Source: Tectiglobus sp965247245 (GTDB lineage: Bacteria > Pseudomonadota > Alphaproteobacteria > Rhizobiales > Hyphomicrobiaceae). Taken from it: a stretch of 64,000 nt of DNA. Where the stretch lies: NCBI GenBank assembly GCA_965247245.1, contig CBDFGV010000003.1:2480001-2544000 (forward strand). Reading direction: 5' to 3'. Each line of letters opens with the position of its first letter. Positions within the stretch are counted from its first letter, which is position 1. A model generated the notes under the pieces. The model did no database searches and was not told where the DNA came from. It worked only from the letters and a program-made list of their open reading frames with translations. Shown in pieces: positions 8,725-16,687 of this stretch. The position numbers were made by a program, and so were the translations under genes.

Positions 8725-9810
8725 ATGATCACAGATGAAGCCCCCGGAGTGAAGGCCGCCAGCAGAGTGCGCCCAGTCATACGCCTGCTGCTAGCCGCAC
8801 TCATCGGCACTGCCGGTGGCGCATTCTTTAACTGGCTCACGCTTCCAGCGCCGTGGCTGACCGGCGCGGCAACGGCCGTTGCAATCGCCGCGATCGCAGG
8901 GCTTAAAGTCGTCATTCCAAGCTGGATTAGAAATGCCTCCATGGTATTCCTGGGCGTGCTCATGGGCAGCTCCGTCCCGCCAGAGATCCTGACGCAGCTC
9001 CCCAAATGGCCGATCAGTCTTGCCGGACTGCTGATCGTCGTTGTCGCGATGATGTTCGCAGTGTCCTTCTTTCTCGAGCGCACGCAAGGATTTGACCCCG
9101 CCACCGCACGTCTCGCCTGCATCCCAGGAAATATGTCCTATGTGCTCGTGCTCGCTGAAGAAAGCTCGGCTGACACACGCAAGGTTGCCATCGTCCAAGT
9201 GATGCGGCTGGCCATCCTCCTGGCCTGTTTGCCATTCGCCTTCGAGCTTCTTGGATTTCCGGCGGAGCCTGTCAATTCACAACTCACGATATGGAATGCG
9301 GACTTTCCCCAACTCGGGCTGCTTCTCGCGATATCTGTTGTCGGTGGTGTTGTTTTTCACCTCATTGGGTTTCCGGCAGGCCTGATGTGCGGCGCCATGT
9401 TTGCAGCCGCGGTTTGCTCCGGTTCTGCATTCATTGTTGCCAAAGTGCCGGGTGACCTGATGATACCGGCATTCATCGTTTTGGGCGCCGTCACCGGCGC
9501 AAACTTTGTCGATACGGATCGCAAGTTTCTTATGGAGACGGCGGTTGCCGGTATCGGTGCCATATTGATCGGTACAATAATCGCAATTGCCGTTGCGATA
9601 CCCGTTGCACATTTGATGGGCACTGATGTTGCAAAGGTCTTTCTCGCCTATGCGCCAGGTGGTTCTGATACGATGTCAATCCTCGCACTGGCACTGGGGC
9701 TGGAACCAGCGTTTGTCGTCAGTCATCATGTGATTAGGATGTTCGGCCTCGGCATTATTGTCCCGGTTTGGCTGCGCTTTTATGGTAGCAGCCGTCCCGC
9801 CAAGGTCTGA
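8725..9810 (+). CDS. AbrB-type (COG3180) polytopic membrane protein
   Basis: The 361-residue protein is almost entirely hydrophobic, with roughly ten predicted membrane spans arranged as two similar halves. This matches the AbrB duplication family (PF05145), whose members are often misannotated as ammonia monooxygenases or as regulators. Conserved-looking segments are ATARLACIPGNMSYVL in the first half and FLAYAPGGSDTMSILALAL in the second: the same P-G-(N/G) turn repeated, as expected of the internal duplication. Transport of an unidentified solute is the likely role, by inference. It is divergent from the nitroreductase and lies about 90 bases before the metallopeptidase gene, possibly co-transcribed. 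Confidence 0.85.
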   Translation: MITDEAPGVKAASRVRPVIRLLLAALIGTAGGAFFNWLTLPAPWLTGAATAVAIAAIAGLKVVIPSWIRNASMVFLGVLMGSSVPPEILTQLPKWPISLAGLLIVVVAMMFAVSFFLERTQGFDPATARLACIPGNMSYVLVLAEESSADTRKVAIVQVMRLAILLACLPFAFELLGFPAEPVNSQLTIWNADFPQLGLLLAISVVGGVVFHLIGFPAGLMCGAMFAAAVCSGSAFIVAKVPGDLMIPAFIVLGAVTGANFVDTDRKFLMETAVAGIGAILIGTIIAIAVAIPVAHLMGTDVAKVFLAYAPGGSDTMSILALALGLEPAFVVSHHVIRMFGLGIIVPVWLRFYGSSRPAKV

Positions 9811-9896
9811 TGCAATGCCCAAGGGCCATTGTTTCGGGCGCCGAAATCACCATCTGTTCGTCATCGTTTGAACGATCGATAATGAGGTAATACGAC

Positions 9897-10583
9897 GTGA
9901 TCTTTGTCGTCATATTGCTGTTGGGTATCCTGGCTTTATCGGTGCTCCCACAGATGTGGGTCACACGTGTCATCGCCCGACATTCGAAACCGCGCGCCGA
10001 CTTTGGCCGCTCGGGGGGAGACGTCGCACGGCATCTCTTGGAGTTTGCACAGGTTCCGGGTGTTGTAGTCGAGAAAACCGATATCGGCGACCACTATGAC
10101 CCGGAAGCGCGCGTCATTCGGCTATCACCACAGCATTACGAGGGTCATTCGCTTGCCGCCGCTGTGATTGCCGCCCACGAAGTCGGCCACGCCATCCAGG
10201 ATCACCAGAACTATCGTCCTCTCAAGCAGCGCACCCGCATCGCCAAACAAGCCGAACAGACCCAGAGGATCGGCTTTTTCGTAATGATGGCCGCCCCCAT
10301 CATGCTTCTGCTTTTCAAGTCCCCGGCAATCCTGGCGCTGGAATTCGGAGCCGGTCTTCTACTGATTGGCATCACCGTCATCATGCATGCCTACACACTG
10401 CCGGTCGAATTCGATGCGAGTTTCAAAAAAGCCTTGCCACTTCTGCACGCAGCAGACCTGATACCAACCGAAGATTTCCCAGCCGCGCGGGAGATACTCT
10501 GGGCTGCTGCGCTCACCTATGTCGCTGCAGCGGCGATGAGCATGCTGGATGTCATGCGCTGGCTCCGTGTGCTACGCTTCTAA
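9897..10583 (+). CDS. YugP-like membrane zinc metallopeptidase
   Basis: The product belongs to the neutral zinc metallopeptidase family represented by YugP (PF04298). The zinc-binding HEVGH motif is clear in VIAAHEVGHAIQDHQNY, and the preceding IRLSPQHYEGHSLAA is typical of the family. Membrane segments lie at the extreme N-terminus (about 2-20) and in the second half (two around 126-165, and one at about 195-215), so the active site should face the membrane surface. The length of 228 residues matches the family. Translation appears to start at GTG, with GAGGT 8 bases upstream. The physiological substrates of this family are not established. Confidence 0.88.
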   Translation: MIFVVILLLGILALSVLPQMWVTRVIARHSKPRADFGRSGGDVARHLLEFAQVPGVVVEKTDIGDHYDPEARVIRLSPQHYEGHSLAAAVIAAHEVGHAIQDHQNYRPLKQRTRIAKQAEQTQRIGFFVMMAAPIMLLLFKSPAILALEFGAGLLLIGITVIMHAYTLPVEFDASFKKALPLLHAADLIPTEDFPAAREILWAAALTYVAAAAMSMLDVMRWLRVLRF

Positions 10584-10635
10584 GACCATTCCGAGATTAA
10601 ACGTGAAACCAGATCAGCGCGGTTGACACGGCGCA

Positions 10636-11547
10636 ATGCTCCACCAGCCAACCTTCTTCTACCCCGACACACCCGACGTTCCTCTACCGGAGCGCCACCG
10701 ATTTCCTGCCGGCAAGTATCGCCTGCTGCTCAATCATGTCCGAGAAGACGGAGTTCTCGGACAGGCCAATCTGCATCCATCTCCGAAGGCAGACCGCGAC
10801 CTGCTTCTGGCAGCACACGACGAGGATTACATCGATAGCGTTCTCGAGGGAACCTGGTCGAAGGACGTTGAGCGCCGGGTCGGCATACCCTGGTCGCCGA
10901 TCCTGGTGCAACGCTCCCTCGCAGCAGTTGGGGGCTCCTTGGCAGCCGCCCGAGCCGCGCTTGAAACCGGCATATCTGGTCAGCTGGCAGGCGGAACGCA
11001 TCACGCGCACCGCGGTTTCGGCTCCGGGTTTTGCGTTTTCAATGATCTGGCCGTAACGGCACTCACGCTGACTGGCGAACGGCGGGTCGGAAAGGTCGCC
11101 ATCCTGGACACAGATGTTCATCAGGGTGATGGCAACGCTGCCGTCTTGTCACCTCACCCCGACATGTTCGTTGCGAGCGTCCATGGTGAAAAGAATTTCC
11201 CGTTCCGCAAAATGCCGTCAGACCTGGACATCGGTCTGGCTGACGACACGACAGACCAGGCCTATATCGCGGCTGTCGAAAGGGCGCTCGCCGCCGTTGT
11301 TGCGTTTCAACCGGACATCCTACTCTATCTGTCCGGTGCAGACCCGTTGGCGTCGGACAGTCTTGGTCGACTCCAAATAAGTTTTGAGGGCTTGAAGGCC
11401 CGGGATCGGCTTGTGTTCGCGCTCGCGCGATCCGAATCACTGCCTGTTTGCCTGGTTCTCGGCGGCGGCTACGCCAAACCCATTTCCGACACCGTCAGTG
11501 CTTATGCCAACACATTGCACGCTTTGCGCGACGTCTACGGGTTTTAG
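10636..11547 (+). CDS. Histone-deacetylase-family (acetoin utilization-like) zinc hydrolase
   Basis: The 303-residue protein is a class I/II/IV-type deacetylase fold, used in bacteria for acetylpolyamines or other acylated amines. Zinc ligands are visible as the Asp and His of DTDVHQGDGNA and the Asp of LSGADPLASD. The paired histidines of the charge relay occur in GGTHHAHRGFGSGFCVFND, and the active-site Tyr is in LGGGYAKP. All catalytic positions are therefore kept. The N-terminus FYPDTPDVPLPERHRFP is the usual loop of the bacterial branch. It lies 52 bases after the peptidase gene on the same strand. The true substrate is unknown; nothing next to it points to polyamine or acetoin metabolism. 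Confidence 0.92.
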   Translation: MLHQPTFFYPDTPDVPLPERHRFPAGKYRLLLNHVREDGVLGQANLHPSPKADRDLLLAAHDEDYIDSVLEGTWSKDVERRVGIPWSPILVQRSLAAVGGSLAAARAALETGISGQLAGGTHHAHRGFGSGFCVFNDLAVTALTLTGERRVGKVAILDTDVHQGDGNAAVLSPHPDMFVASVHGEKNFPFRKMPSDLDIGLADDTTDQAYIAAVERALAAVVAFQPDILLYLSGADPLASDSLGRLQISFEGLKARDRLVFALARSESLPVCLVLGGGYAKPISDTVSAYANTLHALRDVYGF

Positions 11548-11664
11548 CACTGGATTAGTCCGACGACCGGCTCCTAAGCCACCCTCGAATCAGATTGTGT
11601 AGGCGGATTATGAGGCCGAGGCATGTATGCCCACGGCCAATTTGCTACTGCGCGAGGGAATCCA

Positions 11665-12513
11665 ATGGCAAATTTCGCAACCCATATTGGTGTTGGCACC
11701 GTCGTCAGCGGAGCCATGGCGACTTTGACACTCGCTGCAGACGTCATTTCTCCTGAGAGCCTGGTGGCCGTCACAATGGCCGGGGTTCTCGGCAGCGTAC
11801 TGCCTGACATCGACCTCAAAGACTCCCGCGCCAGCCGCGCATTCTTCTCTGGGTTAGCGGTCTTCATTTCGTTCTGTGTTCTCTTTGTGAATGCACAGGC
11901 CTACTCGATCGCTGAGCTCTGGCTCCTGTGGCTTGGATCCTTCGTCCTGGTCCGATATGGCGCCGAAGCAGCCTTCCACCGCTTCTCATATCATCGCGGT
12001 ATTTGGCACTCCTTGCTGGCAGCGCTGTTCTTCTGGTTCCTGACGGCCGTGGTGTTCAAGCACGTACTTGGCCGGCATGAGGGCGTCGCCTGGCTCGCCG
12101 GTGGTTTTATGTTTGTCGGTTACATCACCCACCTCCTGCTTGATGAACTGTTCAGCGTCGACCTCATGGACAAGCGGTTGAAGGCGTCCTTTGGTTCGGC
12201 CATGAAGTTCTACGACGCCAAGAATGTCGGAGATACCAGCCTTGTCGCCGTTCTAACCGTGATCGCCTTCCTGCTGACGCCGCCATCCGGGCCATTTGTG
12301 AATGGCATTACGTCACCGCAGTTGTGGTCAGGCCTCCACCAGAAACTTCTGCCGGATGACAAGTGGTTTGGCCTCTTCGGCACCAACCTGCGCGTCACCA
12401 ATGATGGTACGACTCCGGACCTGTCGAAGATAACAACGGGCTCGATCAACAAGACCACAGCAACGCCAGCCGCTGAACCAGCCCGCAAGGGCGCCTTGCT
12501 GCCAGACAAATAA
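11665..12513 (+). CDS. YdjM-like (DUF457) membrane-bound metal-dependent hydrolase family protein
   Basis: This integral membrane protein belongs to the LexA-binding inner-membrane-associated hydrolase group (YdjM, DUF457). Recognisable features are the opening MANFATHIGVGTVVSG, a conserved LPDIDLKDSR and HRGIWHSLLAALFFW with histidine and aspartate metal-ligand candidates, and VGYITHLLLDELFSVD. About five membrane spans lie between residues 10 and 170, followed by a long soluble tail. I chose the ATG at 11665, which has GAGGGA 6 bases upstream, over an in-frame ATG at 11623. Enzymatic activity has not been firmly shown for this family, so the hydrolase name is a family label only. Confidence 0.85.
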   Translation: MANFATHIGVGTVVSGAMATLTLAADVISPESLVAVTMAGVLGSVLPDIDLKDSRASRAFFSGLAVFISFCVLFVNAQAYSIAELWLLWLGSFVLVRYGAEAAFHRFSYHRGIWHSLLAALFFWFLTAVVFKHVLGRHEGVAWLAGGFMFVGYITHLLLDELFSVDLMDKRLKASFGSAMKFYDAKNVGDTSLVAVLTVIAFLLTPPSGPFVNGITSPQLWSGLHQKLLPDDKWFGLFGTNLRVTNDGTTPDLSKITTGSINKTTATPAAEPARKGALLPDK

Positions 12514-12581
12514 GAACCGCGACTGAAAGACATCAGCCGCGGCGAAACAGGTAATGTTGTACCGGTCTGCTTGTTATCTTA

Positions 12582-13166
12582 TCAGCTTGGCGGTGTGCAC
12601 TTCTGACTGTCAAACTCGATCGACGATGACAGTCGTGGCTTGAGATAGAATTTGTCAGTGAAGTTGATTGTGCCTGATAGGAAGTAGCTGAAGATCAACG
12701 GCGTGTAGGCATACTGAACCTCAACCACGACCACACTCTCACCCGCTTCGACAACGCCTGATGGAAGTGTGTAGGAGTCGCCAGCGTTGTAGTTGGCCAC
12801 ACCGCCTTGGTGGTTGTAAGACCAGCAGACCACGGTATTGGAAGCGTTCGACGTGCTTGCAATCACATTTGAAACCGTCACGCCCATCGGGCTTGCTGAG
12901 TACGGCCGGACCAAGACGTCAACGACGTCCATAATTGAACCAAGCTCGGCAGTGGTTGTCGAATCTGTCCGCGCGATCAGATCAGCAGTGGAGCTGGCCA
13001 CCTGATTGACCCGGCGATCGACTGTGATCGCCTGACTGAACTCAACAATCCCCATGAACATCATGACCATGACCGGGGCGATCATCGCGAATTCAATCGA
13101 GGCAACTCCCTCGCGATTTCTCCAGAGCGGCCGGAGAGAGAGTTTACGAAGTATGCTCATGACCAT
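12582..13166 (-). CDS. TadE/TadG-like pilus assembly pseudopilin (second of pair)
   Basis: This is a small pilin-like protein of the Tad pilus system. A short basic leader (NREG) precedes the VASIEFAMIAPVMVMMF hydrophobic helix, with Glu at +5 after the Gly processing site, so CpaA could cleave it as it does TadE and TadF. The remainder (about 150 residues) is an extracytoplasmic domain with cysteines that may pair. The gene follows its paralogue on the minus strand with a 37-base gap, so the two are probably co-transcribed. An in-frame ATG at 13160 has better spacing from AGGA and may be the real start. Whether it is TadE, TadF or TadG cannot be decided from sequence alone. Confidence 0.85.
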   Translation of the reverse strand: MVMSILRKLSLRPLWRNREGVASIEFAMIAPVMVMMFMGIVEFSQAITVDRRVNQVASSTADLIARTDSTTTAELGSIMDVVDVLVRPYSASPMGVTVSNVIASTSNASNTVVCWSYNHQGGVANYNAGDSYTLPSGVVEAGESVVVVEVQYAYTPLIFSYFLSGTINFTDKFYLKPRLSSSIEFDSQKCTPPS

Positions 13167-13203
13167 TTGTCCTGCGTGAGTTCTTCAATCTTCGCTGCGG
13201 AGA

Positions 13204-13752
13204 TCAACTGTAAGGTTCGGTTCGAAATGCCGTCGCTGCCTGTATGAGCGCCGATCCGTTACTCATGCTCCCGACATCAAGAAACGGCAGTGAGCCGGCC
13301 AGCTTCCATTCGTAACAAATCATCACCAGCACGACCTGGCCTGCCTGACCGGGCACCGGATCGTTGGCCGGATTGGCGATCAGGTTGCCGTTACCATCGA
13401 CGCAGGAGGTCGGTATGGCTGTATTGAAGCCGGTAACTTCAATAACGTTGACCCGCAGATCAGTGGTGCAGTCAATGAAGCTCGGTGCATGCGAGCAGAC
13501 GTTGGCCTTGAACTGATCTTTCGTCATACCAGCAAGTTGTGCCTGGCCGGTCCTGATCTGACGCGATGCCTGTTCAACCGCGTGCTCCAACGAGAATGTC
13601 ACAAAGAAATAGAGGCCAACAACGATCGTGCCCATGAGGAGCATAAGGAAAGGTATCACAACGGCGGCAAACTCGATTGCCAGACTGCCATCGTTGTTCT
13701 GGCGATAGCGTGCCTGCAATCGATACCATTGCTGACGGAAACCCTGAAACAT
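13204..13752 (-). CDS. TadE/TadG-like pilus assembly pseudopilin (first of pair)
   Basis: The protein has the same design as its downstream neighbour: a basic leader ending in NNDG, then SLAIEFAAVVIPFLMLLMG as the hydrophobic pilin-like helix with Glu at +5, then an extracytoplasmic domain with several cysteines. I start it at the ATG at 13752, which gives a leader of about 22 residues as expected of TadE proteins. The frame is open to 13857, but the extra residues are not leader-like. It lies next to the main plus-strand tad operon but on the opposite strand, so pseudopilin and pilin expression can be controlled separately. Confidence 0.85.
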   Translation of the reverse strand: MFQGFRQQWYRLQARYRQNNDGSLAIEFAAVVIPFLMLLMGTIVVGLYFFVTFSLEHAVEQASRQIRTGQAQLAGMTKDQFKANVCSHAPSFIDCTTDLRVNVIEVTGFNTAIPTSCVDGNGNLIANPANDPVPGQAGQVVLVMICYEWKLAGSLPFLDVGSMSNGSALIQAATAFRTEPYS

Positions 13753-14039
13753 GAGACAGCTCGCGGTCGGTTGGGTCAATGGCGCCCGAAAGCAGCCAAG
13801 ACGAGGGATACTGCCCACTAAGATCACCCGCGATAGATGAACAAATACTTGCAACAACCGGAAAGTCGCGTCGTAGGGTTAAGGATTAGCAATCATTGTC
13901 CGACGAACGGCAGTTGCATTAAAATTTGATTCATACTTGAAACGCATTCGGCCATCCCAGACACATCTATATGTGTGACTGGAATGGCCGTTCGCAAAAC
14001 AAGAATTCAGACGTGCGTGCCGTGTGGCGATAGCTTTTA

Positions 14040-14630
14040 CTATTCGCCGCCAGCGCGTTCATTGGATTGCGCTTCTGACAGGCCGATCTTCAGCTTCGAG
14101 CTAGCCGCTACCTGCTGCAGGAACTTGTCGTCATCTCCGACAGTGATTGTCGGGTTGCACTGCGATGAGCAGTTGTATGAGCGCCGAACGCCGCCGAGCT
14201 GGACGTTGACAATCTTCGACTGATCGCGCTGAACCACAATCCGTTGGTCTTGGATGATGTTCTTCTGCGCATCGAGCGCGATAATGTTCGTAATACCACA
14301 CGACTTACCGGTCACAACCAGCATCTTATTGGATTGGACCGACACATCCGCAATGCTGGGATTGCCGATAATGATCTCAGACACAGGCGTGGGGAGACGG
14401 ATAATCTGAGACTGATCATACTTGATCACAAGATCCGATGCGTTGGCTGTCTGCGGTGCGGCAAGCAGAGCTGCAAGCAGAGTCGCGCTCGTCAATACAG
14501 CCAGAAATGTCGAAGACAGCATACGCATGTGAGTTTGGGGTCCGGAGAACATACTGAGGCGTCCTATCCTGCGTTGAGACGACCCCATTCCGCCAGAAAA
14601 AGATAAACGAAGTGCAAACACCCGTATCAT
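14040..14630 (-). CDS. Stand-alone pilus secretin N-domain protein (T2SS/T3SS pil_N)
   Basis: After a signal sequence (hydrophobic SSTFLAVLTSATLLAALLA, cleavage near TANA) the protein carries one domain resembling the N-terminal pilus-formation domain of CpaC/RcpA secretins. IIRLPTPVSEIIIGNPSIAD and LVVTGKSCGITNIIALD align by eye with IELPRDLRDVIVSNPEMID and LIGKTVGQANAFFFD of the CpaC encoded at 17585-19162. It ends in a Cys-containing tail (YNCSSQCNPTITVGDD). The ATG at 14630 has AGAGG 7 bases upstream. ATGs at 14528 and 14522 would give a more compact signal peptide, so the start is uncertain. It probably acts in the periplasm with the secretin. It is divergent from the first flp gene. Confidence 0.83.
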   Translation of the reverse strand: MIRVFALRLSFSGGMGSSQRRIGRLSMFSGPQTHMRMLSSTFLAVLTSATLLAALLAAPQTANASDLVIKYDQSQIIRLPTPVSEIIIGNPSIADVSVQSNKMLVVTGKSCGITNIIALDAQKNIIQDQRIVVQRDQSKIVNVQLGGVRRSYNCSSQCNPTITVGDDDKFLQQVAASSKLKIGLSEAQSNERAGGE

Positions 14631-15181
14631 TCTCACACCTCTTTGTAGGAACTGAGCAGCGAGATGATCCGAGGCGCTAGTATGGCATGCACAATCAGCC
14701 AATAGAACTTGGGTCATGTCCATAACGCATAGCATCGCCACGACGCATCCAACAAGTGTCTGGCCTCGTAAGCTAACGACATCGACTATATCCTATGAGC
14801 GTTCTCAGGTGAGCGCCACGAACGGCCAAGACTCCACAAGCCCGGCTGAGGCTCTAAAGTTCCACTTGTGAGAATGGCCACCCCGCGACCAACACCAACG
14901 CCCTATATATTGAAACAACTCGAATTCGATCCCAAGTGATGTGCTGCATAACTAAACAACGCCCCAAACAATGTCCATCATCAACCGCCTCGAAACACAC
15001 CTTTCAATATCAATTATATAAATAAAACCAATAATTAACCATGCTTTTCATCACAGATTATCTTTAGGTTCTTGTTAGGACATTCGGACCATTATCCCCC
15101 TGTCGCAACCGGAAATCATCCGGTGCAAATCCTTAGGTCGTAAATAGACCTGTTCACAGTACCGAGTTTGGGAGAGTTGTC
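14631..15181. promoter_or_regulatory. Divergent AT-rich regulatory region upstream of flp1
   Basis: No gene is visible in this 551-base gap. The part at 14990-15060 is much richer in A and T than its surroundings. A TTAACCAT sequence at 15035-15042 resembles a half-site for the alphaproteobacterial regulator CtrA, but the full TTAA-N7-TTAA form is absent. The untranslated leader of flp1 has two small hairpins: CCGGA/TCCGG around 15110-15124 and AGGTC/GACCT around 15133-15151. The region should drive both flp1 and the divergent secretin N-domain gene. Confidence 0.45.
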
Positions 15182-15346
15182 ATGAAAGCTTTGGTTTGCC
15201 GCTTCGCTAAGTGTGAGTCTGGTGCAACTGCAATTGAATACGCACTGCTTGCTGCTCTGATCGCTGTTGCTCTGATCTCCAGCATGCAGTCTGTCACTAA
15301 CGGCATCAGCGGCACCTTCACGAAGGTTAAAGATAACCTTTCTTAA
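15182..15346 (+). CDS. flp: Flp-type pilin, major candidate (54 residues)
   Basis: This very short gene encodes a Flp/Fap pilin subunit of the Tad pilus. A leader of about 14 residues ending in CESG precedes the mature start ATAIEYALLAALIAVALISS, which has the Glu5-Tyr6 pair that defines Flp pilins. Cleavage after that Gly by CpaA would leave 40 residues. GGGAGAG lies 6 bases before the ATG. Frequent GCT, GTT and CTG codons and a strong terminator just downstream fit a highly expressed monocistronic pilin. It is the first of two Flp genes; the second lies 366 bases further on and differs beyond the helix. Confidence 0.93.
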   Translation: MKALVCRFAKCESGATAIEYALLAALIAVALISSMQSVTNGISGTFTKVKDNLS

Positions 15347-15376
15347 TAGGTTCGGCACACGCCAAACTTAGGGTTC

Positions 15377-15450
15377 GCAGCCTGGTCGAAACTGATCAGG
15401 CTGCAAACTCGGATCTTCAACCACCTAGGGTGTACTCTGGGTGGTTTTTT
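15377..15450 (+). terminator. Tandem hairpins and intrinsic terminator after flp1
   Basis: Two hairpins follow flp1. The first has an 8-bp perfect stem (GCAGCCTG at 15377-15384 with CAGGCTGC at 15397-15404). The second has a stem AACCACC (15419-15425) with GGTGGTT (15440-15446) running into a T tract at 15445-15450, the form of a Rho-independent terminator. This should limit read-through from the pilin into the assembly genes and stabilise the pilin mRNA. Confidence 0.8.
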
Positions 15451-15545
15451 ATTGCCCGGACCTGCCCGACGCCGTCAACGACATACAGGCTTGGGCCATT
15501 ATGAAGTGCATTGGCGTGTAGAGTTAAACGGTCAAAGATAAAATT

Positions 15546-15614
15546 AGAGATTTATTTTCCGAAAAAGAATATGATCTCTATTATTCAAGTGAAAATGTAT
15601 TGAGAAATACATTT
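15546..15614 (+). repeat. Two inverted repeats in the AT-rich leader of flp2
   Basis: An outer pair AGAGAT (15546-15551) / ATCTCT (15574-15579) is followed by a perfect 9-bp inverted repeat AAATGTATT (15593-15601) / AATACATTT (15606-15614) with a 4-base spacer. They lie about 100-170 bases before the second pilin gene in a strongly AT-rich stretch. They could be operators of a dimeric regulator or leader hairpins; no T tract suggests termination. Confidence 0.5.
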
Positions 15615-15712
15615 GTTAACACCTGACGGACTAGTTTGACAGCAACACAAAAGCATCGCGCAAGACGATGGCTGCGAGCAAATTTCGCAGCGCCAAGCCA
15701 GGAGAGTCGAAA

Positions 15713-15883
15713 ATGTCGAAGAGCATATTGTTCGAGTTTTATCGAGACGAAAGCGGTGCGACAGCCATCGAGTATGCAATGCTGACGGTCTTCATTGCCA
15801 TTGGCCTCATCGTGTCGATGTCAAGTTTGGGCAACAGCCTGAGCAACTCCTATACAAGTACCGGCAACGCATTCCCCAAGTAG
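15713..15883 (+). CDS. Flp-type pilin paralogue (56 residues)
   Basis: This is the second Flp pilin-like gene of the locus. Leader MSKSILFEFYRDESG is followed by ATAIEYAMLTVFIAIGLIV, again with Glu5-Tyr6 after the CpaA processing site. AGGAGAG lies about 7 bases before the ATG at 15713; an upstream in-frame ATG at 15668 has no such site. The tail beyond the helix (SSLGNSLSNSYTSTGNAFPK) differs entirely from the first pilin, so it may be a minor or tip subunit. It opens the run cpaA to tadC. Confidence 0.9.
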   Translation: MSKSILFEFYRDESGATAIEYAMLTVFIAIGLIVSMSSLGNSLSNSYTSTGNAFPK

Positions 15884-15958
15884 CGCCTGCCGACCTGCCC
15901 CGGATTAAGTCCGAATTCATGTTCTGATGGTAGGACATAAGCTTCCTATCAGAGGTCT

Positions 15959-16489
15959 GTGTTCGAGACTGCGAGAGTTGCTATCGTGTTTGAGTATTCG
16001 CTCCTCCTAGTATTTCCGGCCGCAATGGCGCTTGCCGCCATGCTCGATCTGTTTACGATGACGATCCCCAACAGGATCTCACTCTTTCTCCTCGGCTCCT
16101 TCTTCTTTGTTGCACCCATTACCGGAATGGGATGGGAGCAGTTTTGCATACATCTCCTAGTATTTGTCGGCGTCCTGATCGTTGGGATCGCGCTCTTCGC
16201 GTTTGGCGTCGTCGGTGGTGGCGATGCCAAGTTGCTGGCGGCCGCCTCCCTCTGGATTGGCTACAACGACCTCTTTCTCTACGTAACGACAGCAGCGATC
16301 TTCGGCGCATTTCTCTCGTTTGCGCTCATTGGCTATCGCACAATACTGCCGCCGTCCTGGCTGCTCACACAGGATTGGGCCATGCGTCTCCACCGCAAGG
16401 GCGAGGGCGTACCTTACGGCATCGCCTTGTGCCTTGGAGCCCTCTGGGTGTTTCCGTCAACCGGTTGGTTTCTCTCCGTTGCGGTCTAG
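15959..16489 (+). CDS. cpaA: Prepilin peptidase CpaA/TadV (A24 family)
   Basis: This polytopic aspartic peptidase removes leaders from Flp pilins and the TadE-type pseudopilins. Both catalytic aspartates are visible: one in LDLFTMTIPNRIS, and the GGGDAKLLAA motif (GxGD type). About six membrane spans fill the 176 residues, typical of the short CpaA form without the N-terminal methylase domain of PilD. The start is a GTG at 15959 (AGAGG immediately upstream); a second GTG at 15986 has a better-spaced GAGAG and may be used instead. It follows the second pilin by 75 bases. Confidence 0.93.
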   Translation: MFETARVAIVFEYSLLLVFPAAMALAAMLDLFTMTIPNRISLFLLGSFFFVAPITGMGWEQFCIHLLVFVGVLIVGIALFAFGVVGGGDAKLLAAASLWIGYNDLFLYVTTAAIFGAFLSFALIGYRTILPPSWLLTQDWAMRLHRKGEGVPYGIALCLGALWVFPSTGWFLSVAV

Positions 16490-16687
16490 TTCTGGCTCCC
16501 TCTCCAAGCCGGTCTGACGATGCAATTGCATCGCTTCTTGACGTGTCAGCCGCGCGAAGTTCCTAACATTCGACCAAAAACGACATTGGTTTTCAGGCCC
16601 AATTAACCGGCTGTTGATCTTTCTCGCGCAAATTGGAATCAGCATTCATGGGTTGCAGTTGCGACTCTATTTGGGAATTTGCTCATC

